42,655 nucleotides of DNA, taken from assembly GCA_021736785.1 (NCBI GenBank), contig JAIPFF010000048.1, forward strand, positions 1-42,655. Direction: 5' to 3'. The notes beneath the pieces were generated by a model. It had not been told where the DNA came from. It saw nothing but the letters and a program-made list of their open reading frames with translations, and did no database searches. Both the position numbers and the translations under genes were made by a program. How positions within the stretch are numbered: the stretch's first letter is position 1; every line of letters starts with the position of its first letter. This DNA is from Thiohalocapsa sp. Lineage in GTDB: Bacteria > Pseudomonadota > Gammaproteobacteria > Chromatiales > Chromatiaceae. Of the stretch, positions 15,628-25,657 are shown piece after piece.

Positions 15628-17466
15628 TCAGATGATGCCCGCCGGCGCCTTTGCTTGCATGGGCTGCTCGGGTACGGCTGCATCCTGAAACTGCAGCGCC
15701 GCGAGTCTTGCATAAAGACCGCCGCGGGCGAACAACTCCTCGTGGCGCCCGCTCGCGACGATACGTCCGCGATCCATGACCAGAATGCGGTCGGCCTCTC
15801 GGACCGTGGCCAGCCGGTGGGCGATGACGATGCTGGTGCGCTCGCGCATCAGGTGCTCGAGCGCGTCCTGGACCAAGCGCTCGCTCTCTGCGTCCAGGGC
15901 GCTGGTGGCCTCGTCGAGCAGCAGCAGGGCAGGGTTGCGCAGGATCGCCCGTGCCACGGCGATGCGCTGGCGCTCGCCGCCCGACAGGCGCACGCCGCGC
16001 TCGCCGAGAAAGGTGTCGTAACCGTCCGGCAGCCGCTCGATAAAGTCGTGCGCGTGGGCTGCTTTCGCCGCCGCGCGCACGGCGTCGTCGTCGGCGTCCT
16101 CCAGACCGTAACGGATATTTTCCCAGGCGTCGGCACCGAAGATCACCGGATCCTGGGGAACGATGGCGATGTGCCGGCGCAGTTCGGCGGGATCGAGATC
16201 CCGCAGCGGAACACCGTCGAGCGCGAGCTCACCGTGCTGCGGATCGTAGAAGCGCAGCAGCAGATGAAACAGCGTCGACTTGCCGGCCCCGGAAGGCCCC
16301 ACCAATGCGACGCGCTCGCCGGCACGCACGTCCAGATCCAGCGCTTCCAAGGCCGGCGTGCCGGCGCGCGCGGGATAGCAGAAGCTCACGCCCTTTGCCG
16401 CGACGCGCCCCTTGACCGGGCTCGGCAGAGATTTCGGGTCGGCGGGCGGGTCGATGGCCGGCTCCACCTGCAGCAATTCCATCAGCCGTTCACTGGCGCC
16501 GGCGCCGCGCAGCAGCTGGCCCGCGATCTCGCTCAGCGATCCGGCGGAGCCCGCCACCAGAATCGCATAGAACAGAAACGCGGACAGCTCACCGCCGCTC
16601 AAGTTGCCGTTCAGGACTTCCTTGCCGCCGAGCCAAAGCACGGTGCCGATGGCGCCGAAGGTCAGCAGCGTCACCGCGCCGCTCATCAGCGCGCTGTTGA
16701 AGGAGCGCTGCATGGCCGTCTCGAACGCATGCTCGACGCGCTCGTCGTAGCGGCGGCGATCGACCGGCTCATGGCAGAAGGCCTGCACGGTGCGGATGGC
16801 GTGCAGCGTCTCGTCCACATAGGCGCCGACTTCGCCGACTTGGTCCTGGCTGGCGCGCGAGAGCCGGCGCACACGTGCGCCGAGCAGCCATGTCGGCAGG
16901 ACGACGAACGGGACGCCGAGCAGGACCAGGCCGGTCAGCTGCGGGCTGGTGATCGCCAGCATGACGATGCCGCCGGCGGCGAGCAGCGCCGTGCGCAGGC
17001 CCATGGCCAGCGTCGAGCCGACGACGACCTGCAGCAGCGCGGTATCACTGGTCAGACGCGAGATGATCTCGCCGGTGCGACTGGTTTCGAAGAAGCCGAC
17101 GTCGAGCGCGAGGACGCGGCTGTAGACGGCGCGGCGTACGTCGGCGATGACGCGCTCCCCGATCCAGTTCAGCAAATAGCCGCGCGCCATAATCGCCGCC
17201 GACAGGACGGCCACCACCAGGAGGAAAAGCAAAAGTGCCAGATCCAGCGTCCGCGGCGAGCCGTTGGCGAGGCCGTAGTCCACCACCGCGCGGATGACTT
17301 GGCCGAAAGCCAAAAGTGCGGCGGCCGCGACGATCAGCGCAAGTAATGCCAGCGCCAAACGCCCGATGTAGGGCCGGGTGAAGCGCAGCAAGTGGATCAG
17401 CGGACGGAAGTCCCGGCCGCGGGGGCGATCTGCCCCGGCATCGCTGTCGCTGCTGTTGGAACGCAT
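15628..17466 (-). CDS. ABC exporter half-transporter (TMD-NBD), MsbA/LmrA-like
   Basis: A 612-aa half-transporter with an N-terminal six-helix ABC exporter membrane domain (about 25-330) and a C-terminal nucleotide-binding domain. Walker A is VGPSGAGKST (about 390-398), the Q loop IVPQDPVIFG, signature RLSGGERQRIAVARAI, Walker B ALLLLDEATSALD and switch IVIAHRLATV. All catalytic residues are present, so a homodimer is expected. The family exports lipids, drugs or peptides; the MsbA/Lmr-like class is clear but the substrate is not. lpxK, which often follows msbA, is absent, so I do not call it msbA. Located alone between two intergenic gaps. Confidence 0.92.
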   Translation of the reverse strand: MRSNSSDSDAGADRPRGRDFRPLIHLLRFTRPYIGRLALALLALIVAAAALLAFGQVIRAVVDYGLANGSPRTLDLALLLFLLVVAVLSAAIMARGYLLNWIGERVIADVRRAVYSRVLALDVGFFETSRTGEIISRLTSDTALLQVVVGSTLAMGLRTALLAAGGIVMLAITSPQLTGLVLLGVPFVVLPTWLLGARVRRLSRASQDQVGEVGAYVDETLHAIRTVQAFCHEPVDRRRYDERVEHAFETAMQRSFNSALMSGAVTLLTFGAIGTVLWLGGKEVLNGNLSGGELSAFLFYAILVAGSAGSLSEIAGQLLRGAGASERLMELLQVEPAIDPPADPKSLPSPVKGRVAAKGVSFCYPARAGTPALEALDLDVRAGERVALVGPSGAGKSTLFHLLLRFYDPQHGELALDGVPLRDLDPAELRRHIAIVPQDPVIFGADAWENIRYGLEDADDDAVRAAAKAAHAHDFIERLPDGYDTFLGERGVRLSGGERQRIAVARAILRNPALLLLDEATSALDAESERLVQDALEHLMRERTSIVIAHRLATVREADRILVMDRGRIVASGRHEELFARGGLYARLAALQFQDAAVPEQPMQAKAPAGII

Positions 17467-17675
17467 GGGCGGCGGAAAGCTCCGTGATTGGGTCGTGCCC
17501 TACGTGTTGCAGCAGGCGGGGCGAGGCTGCGGCTAGGTGCCGCGCGACGGGATGACGAGAGTCGGGGTGCGGGCGCGGCGCGCCCGGCGGATGCGGGTGC
17601 GCCGTGCACGAGCGGTGCCTGCGAGTACGACGGCGCGGTGCAGGCGCGCCGGGTGCAGGCCGCGAGCGCGGTGCC

Positions 17676-17912
17676 CTAAGCTTGCAGCAGCTGGTAGAGC
17701 TTGTCCTTCAGCAGCAGCCGCTCTTTCTTCAGCTCTTCGATTGTCTCGTCGGCGACCGGGGTGCCCAGTTCTTCGAGCTTTCGCACCCGGGCGTCGAGGT
17801 CATCGTACTGGTTCATCAGTCCGGCGAATTCCGCGTTGGCTTCGCGCATTGCCTCGATCTTGCCTTCGAGCTCCGGAAACTCGTGGACCAGGTCGTGTTT
17901 TTCTCCGAGCAT
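17676..17912 (-). CDS. YdcH family (DUF465) small coiled-coil protein
   Basis: A 78-aa protein with the complete DUF465 pattern: HDLVHEFPELEGKIEAMR, a central FAGLMNQYDDLDARVRKLE, and the C-terminal EELKKERLLLKDKLYQLL. It is predicted to be a helical hairpin. Members are widespread in Proteobacteria with no firm function. A GGAGG lies upstream of the ATG at 17912, a little far (about eleven bases). Confidence 0.92.
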   Translation of the reverse strand: MLGEKHDLVHEFPELEGKIEAMREANAEFAGLMNQYDDLDARVRKLEELGTPVADETIEELKKERLLLKDKLYQLLQA

Positions 17913-18126
17913 CGGGTCGTCATCCTCCGAAGCTGCGGCACCTCCGACGGGTGCCTGAGTTACTACCGTTTCGGCATGAAGTTCCGTCGTGCCGGTGGAC
18001 GGGTGGCGGACCCGCAGGATCGCCGTGCGTTATCGGCCCGCGCCCTTACCGGGATTGTAAACCAGCGTTCATTATCCGAGGAACGCGGGCGGTCTCAAAT
18101 TGCTGATCTGGGTTAGCAAACGGGGT

Positions 18127-18159
18127 AAAAAAACATTCTCGGCAAGGTTTCGCGGCCGA
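18127..18159 (-). terminator. Terminator of the OmpH-like gene
   Basis: On the minus strand a TCGGC...GCCGA stem (complement of 18155-18159 and 18139-18143) is followed by GAATG and seven T residues (complement of 18127-18133), about ten bases after the OmpH-like stop. The stem is only five pairs, but the T run is unusual for this GC-rich DNA. Confidence 0.55.
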
Positions 18160-18168
18160 TAATCGTCG

Positions 18169-18678
18169 CTATTTGCTCATCGCTTCGATGACGTCGTCGG
18201 TGATGTCCGCGCTCTCGCCGAGGTACATGAGTCCGGCCTGGCTGGCCTCGAACACGGCGCCCAGCTTTTTCTGCTTGGCGACGCTGTTGACGGCCTCGCG
18301 CGCCGGCTCCAGGATCTTCTTGCCTTCTTCCTGCTGCGCCTTGGCGAGCTCGCGCTGTATGTCCGAGAAGTCTTCCTCGAAGGCACCGATCAGTTCTTTG
18401 ATCTCGGCCTCCTTTTTGTCGAGCTGCGCCTCGCTCATCAGCGGCTTGTCGCGCTCGAGCTCGGCCTGCATGCGGCGAATGTCGCGCTCGCGCTCGGCGA
18501 ATTCCTGCTGCTTGTCGGCGAAGCGTTCTTCGAGCTTGGCCTGCGCGTCCTTGCCGGGCTTGCTCTCCTGCAGCACGCGGTCCATATCGACAAAGCCGAC
18601 GTCTTGTGCGGCCGCGGCGAAGGACATGAGAGTGCCGGCGAGGCCGACGGCGGTCAGGCAGGAGAGAAAGCGCTTCAT
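18169..18678 (-). CDS. OmpH/Skp family periplasmic chaperone-like protein
   Basis: A 169-aa protein with a signal peptide (MKRFLSCLTAVGLAGTLMSF then AAAA-Q) and the OmpH/Skp opening DVGFVDMDRVLQESKPGKDA. A long charged helical coiled coil follows (about residues 40-125, the tentacle region) and a C-terminal VNSVAKQKKLGAVFEASQAGLMYLG strand-helix (in parts: VAKQKKLGAVFE; GLMYLGESADIT). Skp holds unfolded outer-membrane proteins in the periplasm. The usual bamA-skp-lpxD context is missing here, so this may be a second paralogue. The start at 18678 places the signal peptide correctly; the longer frame to 18732 is rejected. Confidence 0.9.
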   Translation of the reverse strand: MKRFLSCLTAVGLAGTLMSFAAAAQDVGFVDMDRVLQESKPGKDAQAKLEERFADKQQEFAERERDIRRMQAELERDKPLMSEAQLDKKEAEIKELIGAFEEDFSDIQRELAKAQQEEGKKILEPAREAVNSVAKQKKLGAVFEASQAGLMYLGESADITDDVIEAMSK

Positions 18679-18996
18679 GGTGGACTCCGTGCTGTTCATC
18701 TTGTCGGTTGCGTCTCGGGTTGGGTCGAGCATGGGTTGCCGAGGCCGTGCTCGTCGAGCGCCGCGGCATCTGCATGCGGGGCCGCACGGGCAGCAGTGCC
18801 TGCGCGCCGTCGCACGGCGCGCGACGGCGCGATTCTACCGGGAGCAACCGGCGAGCGACAGCTTGCGCGCGGCCGCTGCATAAGGTTTCGCTGCGAACTG
18901 CGATGGCCAACGGGGTTACAATCGCCGCCATTCGCGGGCCGGTGCCGGCTTCGGCACCGCGACCGGCGGCAACACGACAAGGGGCGGAGAACCACG

Positions 18997-19518
18997 ATGG
19001 GTAACTCGCTGCAGGAACAATTGCTGAAAGCGGGCTTGGTCAACGAGCAGCAACTCAAGCAGACCAAGAGCAAAAAGCGTAAGCAAAAGCGCGCGGGCAG
19101 CGTGGACGACGGCGCCCGGCGCGAGGCGGCGCGCGCCGCGGCCGAGAAGCAGCAGCGCGACCGCGAGCTGAACAAAAAGCGTGAAGAGGAATCGCGGCGC
19201 AAGGCGGAACTGGTCGGCCTCTGGCAGCTGATCCGCGACAACCGCGTGCCCCGCTCGGCCGGCGATCTGGCCTATAACTTCACCGACGGCAAGGCACTGA
19301 AACGGCTGCATGTCAGTGCAGATCAGCACAAGGGCATCGTCGACGGGCGCCTGGCCATCGTCCGTCAGGACGACTTCTACGAGCTCGTCCCGGCCGATGT
19401 CGCCGAGCGGGTAGAGGCGAAGGCGGCCGCCCTGGTGTTGGTCTACAACAAGCCAGGCGAGCAGCCGGAAGACGACGAGTATGCCGAGTTCAAGGTTCCC
19501 GACGACCTGATGTGGTAG
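18997..19518 (+). CDS. DUF2058 family protein (YaiL-like)
   Basis: A 173-aa cytosolic protein. The N-terminus NSLQEQLLKAGLVNEQQLKQ, the strongly basic KSKKRKQKRA block, a charged coiled coil (about 50-85) and the C-terminal AYNFTDGKALKRLHVSA plus YELVPADVAERVEA define the DUF2058/YaiL family, which E. coli work links to nucleoprotein or polysome fractions. GGGGCGGAGA directly precedes the ATG at 18997. RNA association is plausible from the basic region but not shown by sequence. Confidence 0.92.
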   Translation: MGNSLQEQLLKAGLVNEQQLKQTKSKKRKQKRAGSVDDGARREAARAAAEKQQRDRELNKKREEESRRKAELVGLWQLIRDNRVPRSAGDLAYNFTDGKALKRLHVSADQHKGIVDGRLAIVRQDDFYELVPADVAERVEAKAAALVLVYNKPGEQPEDDEYAEFKVPDDLMW

Positions 19519-19607
19519 CCGGCGAGCCGGCGCCGCTCGAGGCGCCGCTCGCACCGGGGCAACCCTTTTCCAATCCCGACCTTTCCCGATCCCATAGGTA
19601 ACGGCCC

Positions 19608-20357
19608 ATGGCAAAGGACCGCGACGAGCGCCTGGCGGTGCTCATCGACGCCGACAATGCGCAATCTTCGGTGGTGGACGGCCTGCTCGAAGAGGTGGCC
19701 AATTACGGCACCGCGCAAGTCAAGCGCATCTACGGCGACTGGACGCGCCCGAATCTATCGGGCTGGAAGGACGTGCTGCTGCGCCACTCGATCCAGCCGC
19801 GTCAGCAGTTTGCCTATACCAAGGGCAAGAACGCGACCGATGCGGCGATGGTCATCGATGCGATGGACCTGCTGCACAGCGGACGCTTCGACGGCTTCTG
19901 CCTGGTCTCCAGCGACAGCGACTTCACGCCGCTGGCGGCCCGTATCCGCGAGTCCGGCCTCAAAGTTTACGGCTTCGGTGAGCAGAAGACGCCGGATGCG
20001 TTCGTCGCCGCCTGCGACAAATTCATCTTTACCGAGTTGCTGAAGGACGAGGCGCCGGGTGCTCTGCCGCCGGCGCGGCTCGGCACCAAGGAACTGCGCG
20101 GGGACGCGAACTTGGTAAGCCTGCTGCGCAAGGCGGCCGAGGATGCGGCCGACGACGACGGCTGGGCCGAGCTCTCCAGCGTCGGCAATACCATCAACAA
20201 GCGGGCGCCCCAGTTCGATCAGCGCAATTACGGCTATGCGAAGCTGAGCGACCTGATCAAAGCCACGAAGCTCTTCGATGTGCAGGACCGCCTGGTCGGC
20301 GACGGACCGAGCAAGCGCTTCTACGTGCGCGACAAGCGCCACGCCAGCGTCGACTGA
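19608..20357 (+). CDS. NYN-domain nuclease-like protein with LOTUS/OST-HTH domain
   Basis: A 249-aa protein. Residues 1-145 form a LabA/DUF88-type NYN (PIN-like) domain with the acidic cluster intact: RLAVLIDADN, then NATDAAMVIDAMDLL and VSSDSDFTPLAARIRESG. Such domains bind a divalent metal and are presumed ribonucleases. The C-terminal part (about 165-245) is an OST-HTH/LOTUS winged helix (LVSLLRKAAEDA...WAELSSVGNTINKRAP...YGYAKLSDLIKATKLF), an RNA-binding module. The same two-domain arrangement occurs in many proteobacterial proteins of unknown substrate. It lies 89 bases after the DUF2058 gene on the same strand. Confidence 0.92.
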   Translation: MAKDRDERLAVLIDADNAQSSVVDGLLEEVANYGTAQVKRIYGDWTRPNLSGWKDVLLRHSIQPRQQFAYTKGKNATDAAMVIDAMDLLHSGRFDGFCLVSSDSDFTPLAARIRESGLKVYGFGEQKTPDAFVAACDKFIFTELLKDEAPGALPPARLGTKELRGDANLVSLLRKAAEDAADDDGWAELSSVGNTINKRAPQFDQRNYGYAKLSDLIKATKLFDVQDRLVGDGPSKRFYVRDKRHASVD

Positions 20358-20513
20358 GCCGGTGTCCCCGCAATGTCTGTCCGCGCGTGCGCTCGCGAGC
20401 CGGCGCGCGGCGTCCGAGCGCATGCCCGCGCGGCGCGCCGGCCTACCGCGGCATCGCGTCGGCTCGGCGAGGCGCTCTCGAAAGCGGGCCCATGCCGCCC
20501 CCATCTCGCCCTC

Positions 20514-21281
20514 ATGGAGCTCATCGACACCCATTGCCATCTGGATGTCGCGGATTTCGACGACGACCGCGACCGCGTGCTCGCCAATAGCCGAGCCGCG
20601 GGTGTGGCCGCCATCGTGGTTCCGGGGATCGACGCCGCCGGATGGCCCAAGCTGCTGCGGCTGTGCGACGCGCATGCCGACCTCTATCCGGCCCTCGGGC
20701 TGCATCCGGTCTTTGTCGGGCGGCATCGGGACTCCGACCTGCAGGCACTCGAGCGGGCGCTCGCCGAGCGGCGTGCGGTTGCCGTCGGCGAGATCGGTCT
20801 CGACTACCACGACCGCGAGCGCGATCCCGAGCGCCAGCGCCGGCTGTTCGCGGCCCAGCTCGCGATCGCCCGGGACGCGGGCCTGCCCGTGCTGGTGCAC
20901 GTGCGCAAGGCCCACGAGGACGTGCTCGCCGCGCTGCGCGAGACGCCGGTGCCCGCCGGCGGCATCGCGCATGCCTTCAACGGCAGTCTGCAGCAGGCCG
21001 AGCGCTATATCGACGCGGGCTTCAAGCTCGGCTTCGGCGGCATGCTGACCTTCGAGCGCTCGTCCAAGCTGCGGCGGCTGGCCGCGGCGTTGCCGCCGGA
21101 GGCGATCGTGCTGGAGACCGACGCACCCGATCTCACCGTGGCCTCGCACCGCTATCAGCGCAACAGCCCCGAGTTCCTGCCCGAGATCCTGGCGGCGTTG
21201 GCCGAGGTCCGCGATGCGCCGCCGGCGGCGCTCGCGGCGCAGACCACCGCCACCGCCCGCGCGCTGCTCGGCTTGTCGTAG
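20514..21281 (+). CDS. TatD family metal-dependent hydrolase (YjjV-like)
   Basis: A 255-aa TIM-barrel amidohydrolase-type deoxyribonuclease family protein. Metal ligands are visible: LIDTHCHLD (HxH), AVGEIGLDYH (Glu), VLVHVRKAHED (His), IAHAFNGS (His) and LETDAPD (Asp). The NSPEFLP segment and ALGLHPVFVGRH are typical of the YjjV subgroup. TatD relatives act as 3'-5' exonucleases on DNA or as D-aminoacyl hydrolases; substrate here is open. ATG at 20514 begins immediately before the metal motif, as in relatives; the upstream in-frame extension is Ala/Arg-rich and non-homologous. The gene is 12 bases from tcdA and likely co-transcribed. Confidence 0.93.
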   Translation: MELIDTHCHLDVADFDDDRDRVLANSRAAGVAAIVVPGIDAAGWPKLLRLCDAHADLYPALGLHPVFVGRHRDSDLQALERALAERRAVAVGEIGLDYHDRERDPERQRRLFAAQLAIARDAGLPVLVHVRKAHEDVLAALRETPVPAGGIAHAFNGSLQQAERYIDAGFKLGFGGMLTFERSSKLRRLAAALPPEAIVLETDAPDLTVASHRYQRNSPEFLPEILAALAEVRDAPPAALAAQTTATARALLGLS

Positions 21282-21293
21282 CACGCAGCACCG

Positions 21294-22046
21294 ATGCAAG
21301 GCGCCGACAATCCGATCTGGGAGCGCACCGGCATTCTTGTCGGTGACGAGGGCATCGAGCGGCTGCGCGGGGCCCACGTGCTGCTCGCGGGCCTCGGCGG
21401 CGTCGGCTCGTTCGCGGCGGAGGCTTTGGCGCGGTCCGGTGTCGGCCGGCTCACCATCGCCGATTTCGACGTGGTCGCCCCGTCCAACCTGAACCGCCAG
21501 CTGTGTGCGCTCAAAAGCACGGTCGGACGGCGCAAGTCCGATGTGATCGCCGAGCGCATCGGCGACATCACTGCCCACTGCGAGCTCACCGTCATCGAGC
21601 GATTTCTGGCCGCCGACGACATGCCTGCGCTGATGGAGGAGGGATTCGATCAGGTGGTCGACGCCATCGACAGCCTGAGCAGCAAGCTGGCACTGATCGC
21701 GGCGGCCCTCGACGCGGGCATTGCGGTCGCGAGCAGCATGGGGGCGGGCGGTCGTCTCGATCCCACGGCGATCCGCGTCAGCGACTTGATGGAGACGCAG
21801 GGCTGCCCGCTGGCGCGGGAGGTTCGCCGGCGCCTGCGCCGCCGCGGCTATGCGCGCGGCGTGCTCGCGGTCTGGTCCGCCGAGTCCCCGCGCCCACCGC
21901 TTCCGCCGGAGCCGACCGGCAGGGGCCGACCGCGTGCCGTTAACGGCACCGTCAGCTATATGCCGGCGCTGTTCGGTCTGACCTTGGCCGGCTGCGTGAT
22001 CCGCCGCTTGCTGGATGACCATCCGTCCGCCCCGAACTCCGTTTGA
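21294..22046 (+). CDS. tcdA: tRNA threonylcarbamoyladenosine dehydratase
   Basis: A 250-aa E1-like (ThiF fold) enzyme that uses ATP to dehydrate t6A37 in tRNA to the cyclic form ct6A. The adenylation site is seen as VLLAGLGGVGSFAAEALARS, the Asp/Asn/Arg set as DFDVVAPSNLNRQL, then GRRKSDVIAERI and the ASSMGAGGRLDPTAIRV block; the Cys in GCPLAREVR corresponds to the conserved CsdL/TcdA region. The C-terminal GTVSYMPALFGLTLAGCVI is also typical. Length is close to E. coli TcdA (268). The sulfur-acceptor partner genes csdA/csdE are not in the window. Confidence 0.95.
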   Translation: MQGADNPIWERTGILVGDEGIERLRGAHVLLAGLGGVGSFAAEALARSGVGRLTIADFDVVAPSNLNRQLCALKSTVGRRKSDVIAERIGDITAHCELTVIERFLAADDMPALMEEGFDQVVDAIDSLSSKLALIAAALDAGIAVASSMGAGGRLDPTAIRVSDLMETQGCPLAREVRRRLRRRGYARGVLAVWSAESPRPPLPPEPTGRGRPRAVNGTVSYMPALFGLTLAGCVIRRLLDDHPSAPNSV

Positions 22047-22141
22047 TTACGGGTCGCGTTTCACGAATATCCTACGTTGGTTGTCAGTTTTTTCCGACAA
22101 TCCCGCTGGCAATCGCCGACTGCCGGTTGTGTGTACTCCTC

Positions 22142-22180
22142 GATAATATCCTTGCAATGCGTCGACTGACGGTCAGCGAC
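22142..22180 (+). promoter_or_regulatory. Candidate -10 and leader hairpin of the flavoprotein gene
   Basis: GATAAT at 22142-22147 is a five-of-six -10 match without a good -35. Fourteen bases further, 22161-22180 can pair as GTCG-(A bulge)-CTGAC with GTCAG-CGAC around a single G, nine pairs in all. This would either be an operator near the transcription start or a 5' leader hairpin of the gene starting at 22216. Confidence 0.35.
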
Positions 22181-22215
22181 GTACAGGCACCGCAAACCGG
22201 CTAGGGAGAGAGTGC

Positions 22216-23658
22216 ATGACGAAATCAGTCGCAGTCGCAGTCATCGGTGCAGGCCACGCCGGCCTGAACGCCATCAAGGAAATACGCAAGGTCACGGACG
22301 ACTGGGTACTGATCAACGGCGGTCCTCTGGGGACCACGTGCGCGAGGATCGGCTGTATGCCGTCGAAGGTCGCGATCCATCTGGCCGAAACCTTCGACAC
22401 ACGCCGGCGGTTCGGGCGTTACGGCGTCGCGGGTGCGGATGCGCTGCAGTTGGATGCGCCGGCGGCGCTGGAGCACGTCCGCGATCTCAGGGACACCTTC
22501 GTCGACTTGGTGCTGGCGAATACCACCGACGAAATGGACGACGATCACCTGATCGACGGCTACGCGCAATTCGTCGATCCGCACACGCTGCGCGTCGGCG
22601 ATCATGAGATCAAGGCGGATGCGGTCGTGGTTGCCGCGGGCGCCCGTTCGGTGGTGCCGGCCGACTGGCAGTCGGCGTTCGGCGACGGCGTGCTGACCGT
22701 GGACACGGTGTTCGAGCAGGCGCAGCTGCCCGAGTCGGTCGCCGTCATCGGGCTCGGGCCGGTCGGCCTCGAGATCGGCCAGGCGCTGCACCGCCTCGGC
22801 GTCGCCGTCACCGGCATCGACCACGGCGAGCGTGTCTGCCGGATTCAGGATCCGGCCGTCAACCGCGCCGCCATCGACATCGTGCAGCGTGAATTCCCGC
22901 TCTGGCTCGGCCGTGAGCCCGAGATCGAGCGCACCGACAGCGGTTTCCGGGTTCGCGCCGGCGATCGCGAGGTCCATGTCGAGAAGCTTTTCCTGGCGCT
23001 GGGGCGGCGGCCGAATCTCGACCGCCTTGGGCTCGATCGGCTCGGGCTGCCGGGCGATCGGCTCGGTGTGCCCCGTTACGATCCCGAGACGCTGCGGGTC
23101 GGTCGTCTGCCGGTCTACATCGCCGGCGATGCCGCCGGCGGCATCGCAAACCTGCAGCGCGCCGCCGAGCAGGGCAGGATCGCCGGCTACAATGCCGTGC
23201 ACCGGCGCAAGAAGCGCTATGCGCGGCGCACGCCGATGGCCATCGTCTTCACCGAGCCGAATATCGCCTGGGTCGGGCGCGACTGGAGTAGCTTGGACCA
23301 CGACCGGACAGTCGTCGCCGAGCAGCGCTTCGGCCCGGTGGGGCGAGCGCTGATCATGGGACAAAATCGCGGGCTGCTGCGCCTCTATGCGGACAGGCGC
23401 AGCCGGCGACTGCTCGGGGCGTCCATGACCGGGCCGCGCTGCGAGCACCTCGCGCATCTCGCGTGCTGGGCCATCGAGAGCGGCATGACCGTCGACCGGG
23501 CGCTGGACATGCCCTTCTATCATCCGGTGATCGAAGAGGCGCTGCAGGACGCGCTGATCGATCTGAAGCACGCGCTGTCACGACCCCGCCCGCGCGGACG
23601 CCTGTCTGGCTGGCTGCGTCCGACACCCGTCAAAGGCGCCTCGCACGCCGGTGCTTAG
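22216..23658 (+). CDS. Dihydrolipoamide dehydrogenase-like FAD pyridine-nucleotide disulfide oxidoreductase
   Basis: A 480-aa flavoprotein disulfide reductase. FAD binding: VAVIGAGHAGLNA at the N-terminus and YIAGDAAGG in the middle. The redox pair is CARIGC within GTTCARIGCMPSK; the NAD(P) fold is VIGLGPVGLEIGQAL; the dimerisation domain ends with FYHPVIEEAL, supplying the His-Glu catalytic dyad. It is a variant of dihydrolipoyl dehydrogenase (the usual sequence is GGTCLNxGCIPSK) and stands alone, without E1/E2 genes. It could reoxidise a lipoamide carrier or another dithiol. A strong AGGGAGAG sits just before the ATG. The C-terminus extends past the dyad with a basic Pro/Arg tail of about 30 residues. 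Confidence 0.9.
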   Translation: MTKSVAVAVIGAGHAGLNAIKEIRKVTDDWVLINGGPLGTTCARIGCMPSKVAIHLAETFDTRRRFGRYGVAGADALQLDAPAALEHVRDLRDTFVDLVLANTTDEMDDDHLIDGYAQFVDPHTLRVGDHEIKADAVVVAAGARSVVPADWQSAFGDGVLTVDTVFEQAQLPESVAVIGLGPVGLEIGQALHRLGVAVTGIDHGERVCRIQDPAVNRAAIDIVQREFPLWLGREPEIERTDSGFRVRAGDREVHVEKLFLALGRRPNLDRLGLDRLGLPGDRLGVPRYDPETLRVGRLPVYIAGDAAGGIANLQRAAEQGRIAGYNAVHRRKKRYARRTPMAIVFTEPNIAWVGRDWSSLDHDRTVVAEQRFGPVGRALIMGQNRGLLRLYADRRSRRLLGASMTGPRCEHLAHLACWAIESGMTVDRALDMPFYHPVIEEALQDALIDLKHALSRPRPRGRLSGWLRPTPVKGASHAGA

Positions 23659-23728
23659 CGTTCGCCGCGATCGCCCCTACCGGCCGAACCGCTCGCGGCC
23701 GGGCGCGGTGCGGATGCAGTGAGCGAAA

Positions 23729-23752
23729 AAAGGGCCGCTCGGGCGGCCCTTT
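23729..23752. terminator. Bidirectional rho-independent terminator
   Basis: AAAGGGCCGC (23729-23738), loop TCGG, GCGGCCCTTT (23743-23752) is a perfect ten-pair hairpin with an A run on the left and T run on the right. It lies between the convergent flavoprotein and hynL genes and can serve both. Confidence 0.85.
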
Positions 23753-23793
23753 CCAGTTCCGACGCCGGGGCGGGTAGTGCCCCGTTGCTGCCG

Positions 23794-25536
<1,743 letters not shown>

Positions 25537-25612
25537 TGTCTATAGTCTCCGTCTGGGGCCTGCTGGGCCTCGGATTCGAATCGTTGCGGGGGAGCGCCGC
25601 GGGCGCTGCGAC

Positions 25613-25636
25613 GGCCCCGCGCCGGTGCGCGGGGCC
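25613..25636 (-). promoter_or_regulatory. Perfect 10-bp hairpin between isp2 and hynL
   Basis: GGCCCCGCGC (25613-25622), loop CGGT, GCGCGGGGCC (25627-25636). It lies inside the hydrogenase operon about 77 bases upstream of hynL. On the minus strand no T run follows, so a full terminator is unlikely; an mRNA processing/stability element or attenuator that sets the hynL level is more probable. The read as regulatory is inference. Confidence 0.5.
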
Positions 25637-25657
25637 TTTCGGCGAAGGGCAGGGCGG

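Noticed and set aside
15655-17346. A 563-codon plus-strand open frame antisense to the ABC exporter
   Set aside because: It is His/Gln/Asp/Arg-rich with no domain and is the mirror of a gene with all ABC motifs; such antisense frames are expected at this GC content.
15628-17466. Naming the exporter msbA
   Set aside because: No lpxK or lipid A gene neighbours, and motif level cannot separate MsbA from other half exporters.
22225-23571. A 448-codon minus-strand frame opposite the Lpd-like gene (and similar at 3325-4671)
   Set aside because: No motif; sense strands carry complete enzyme signatures.
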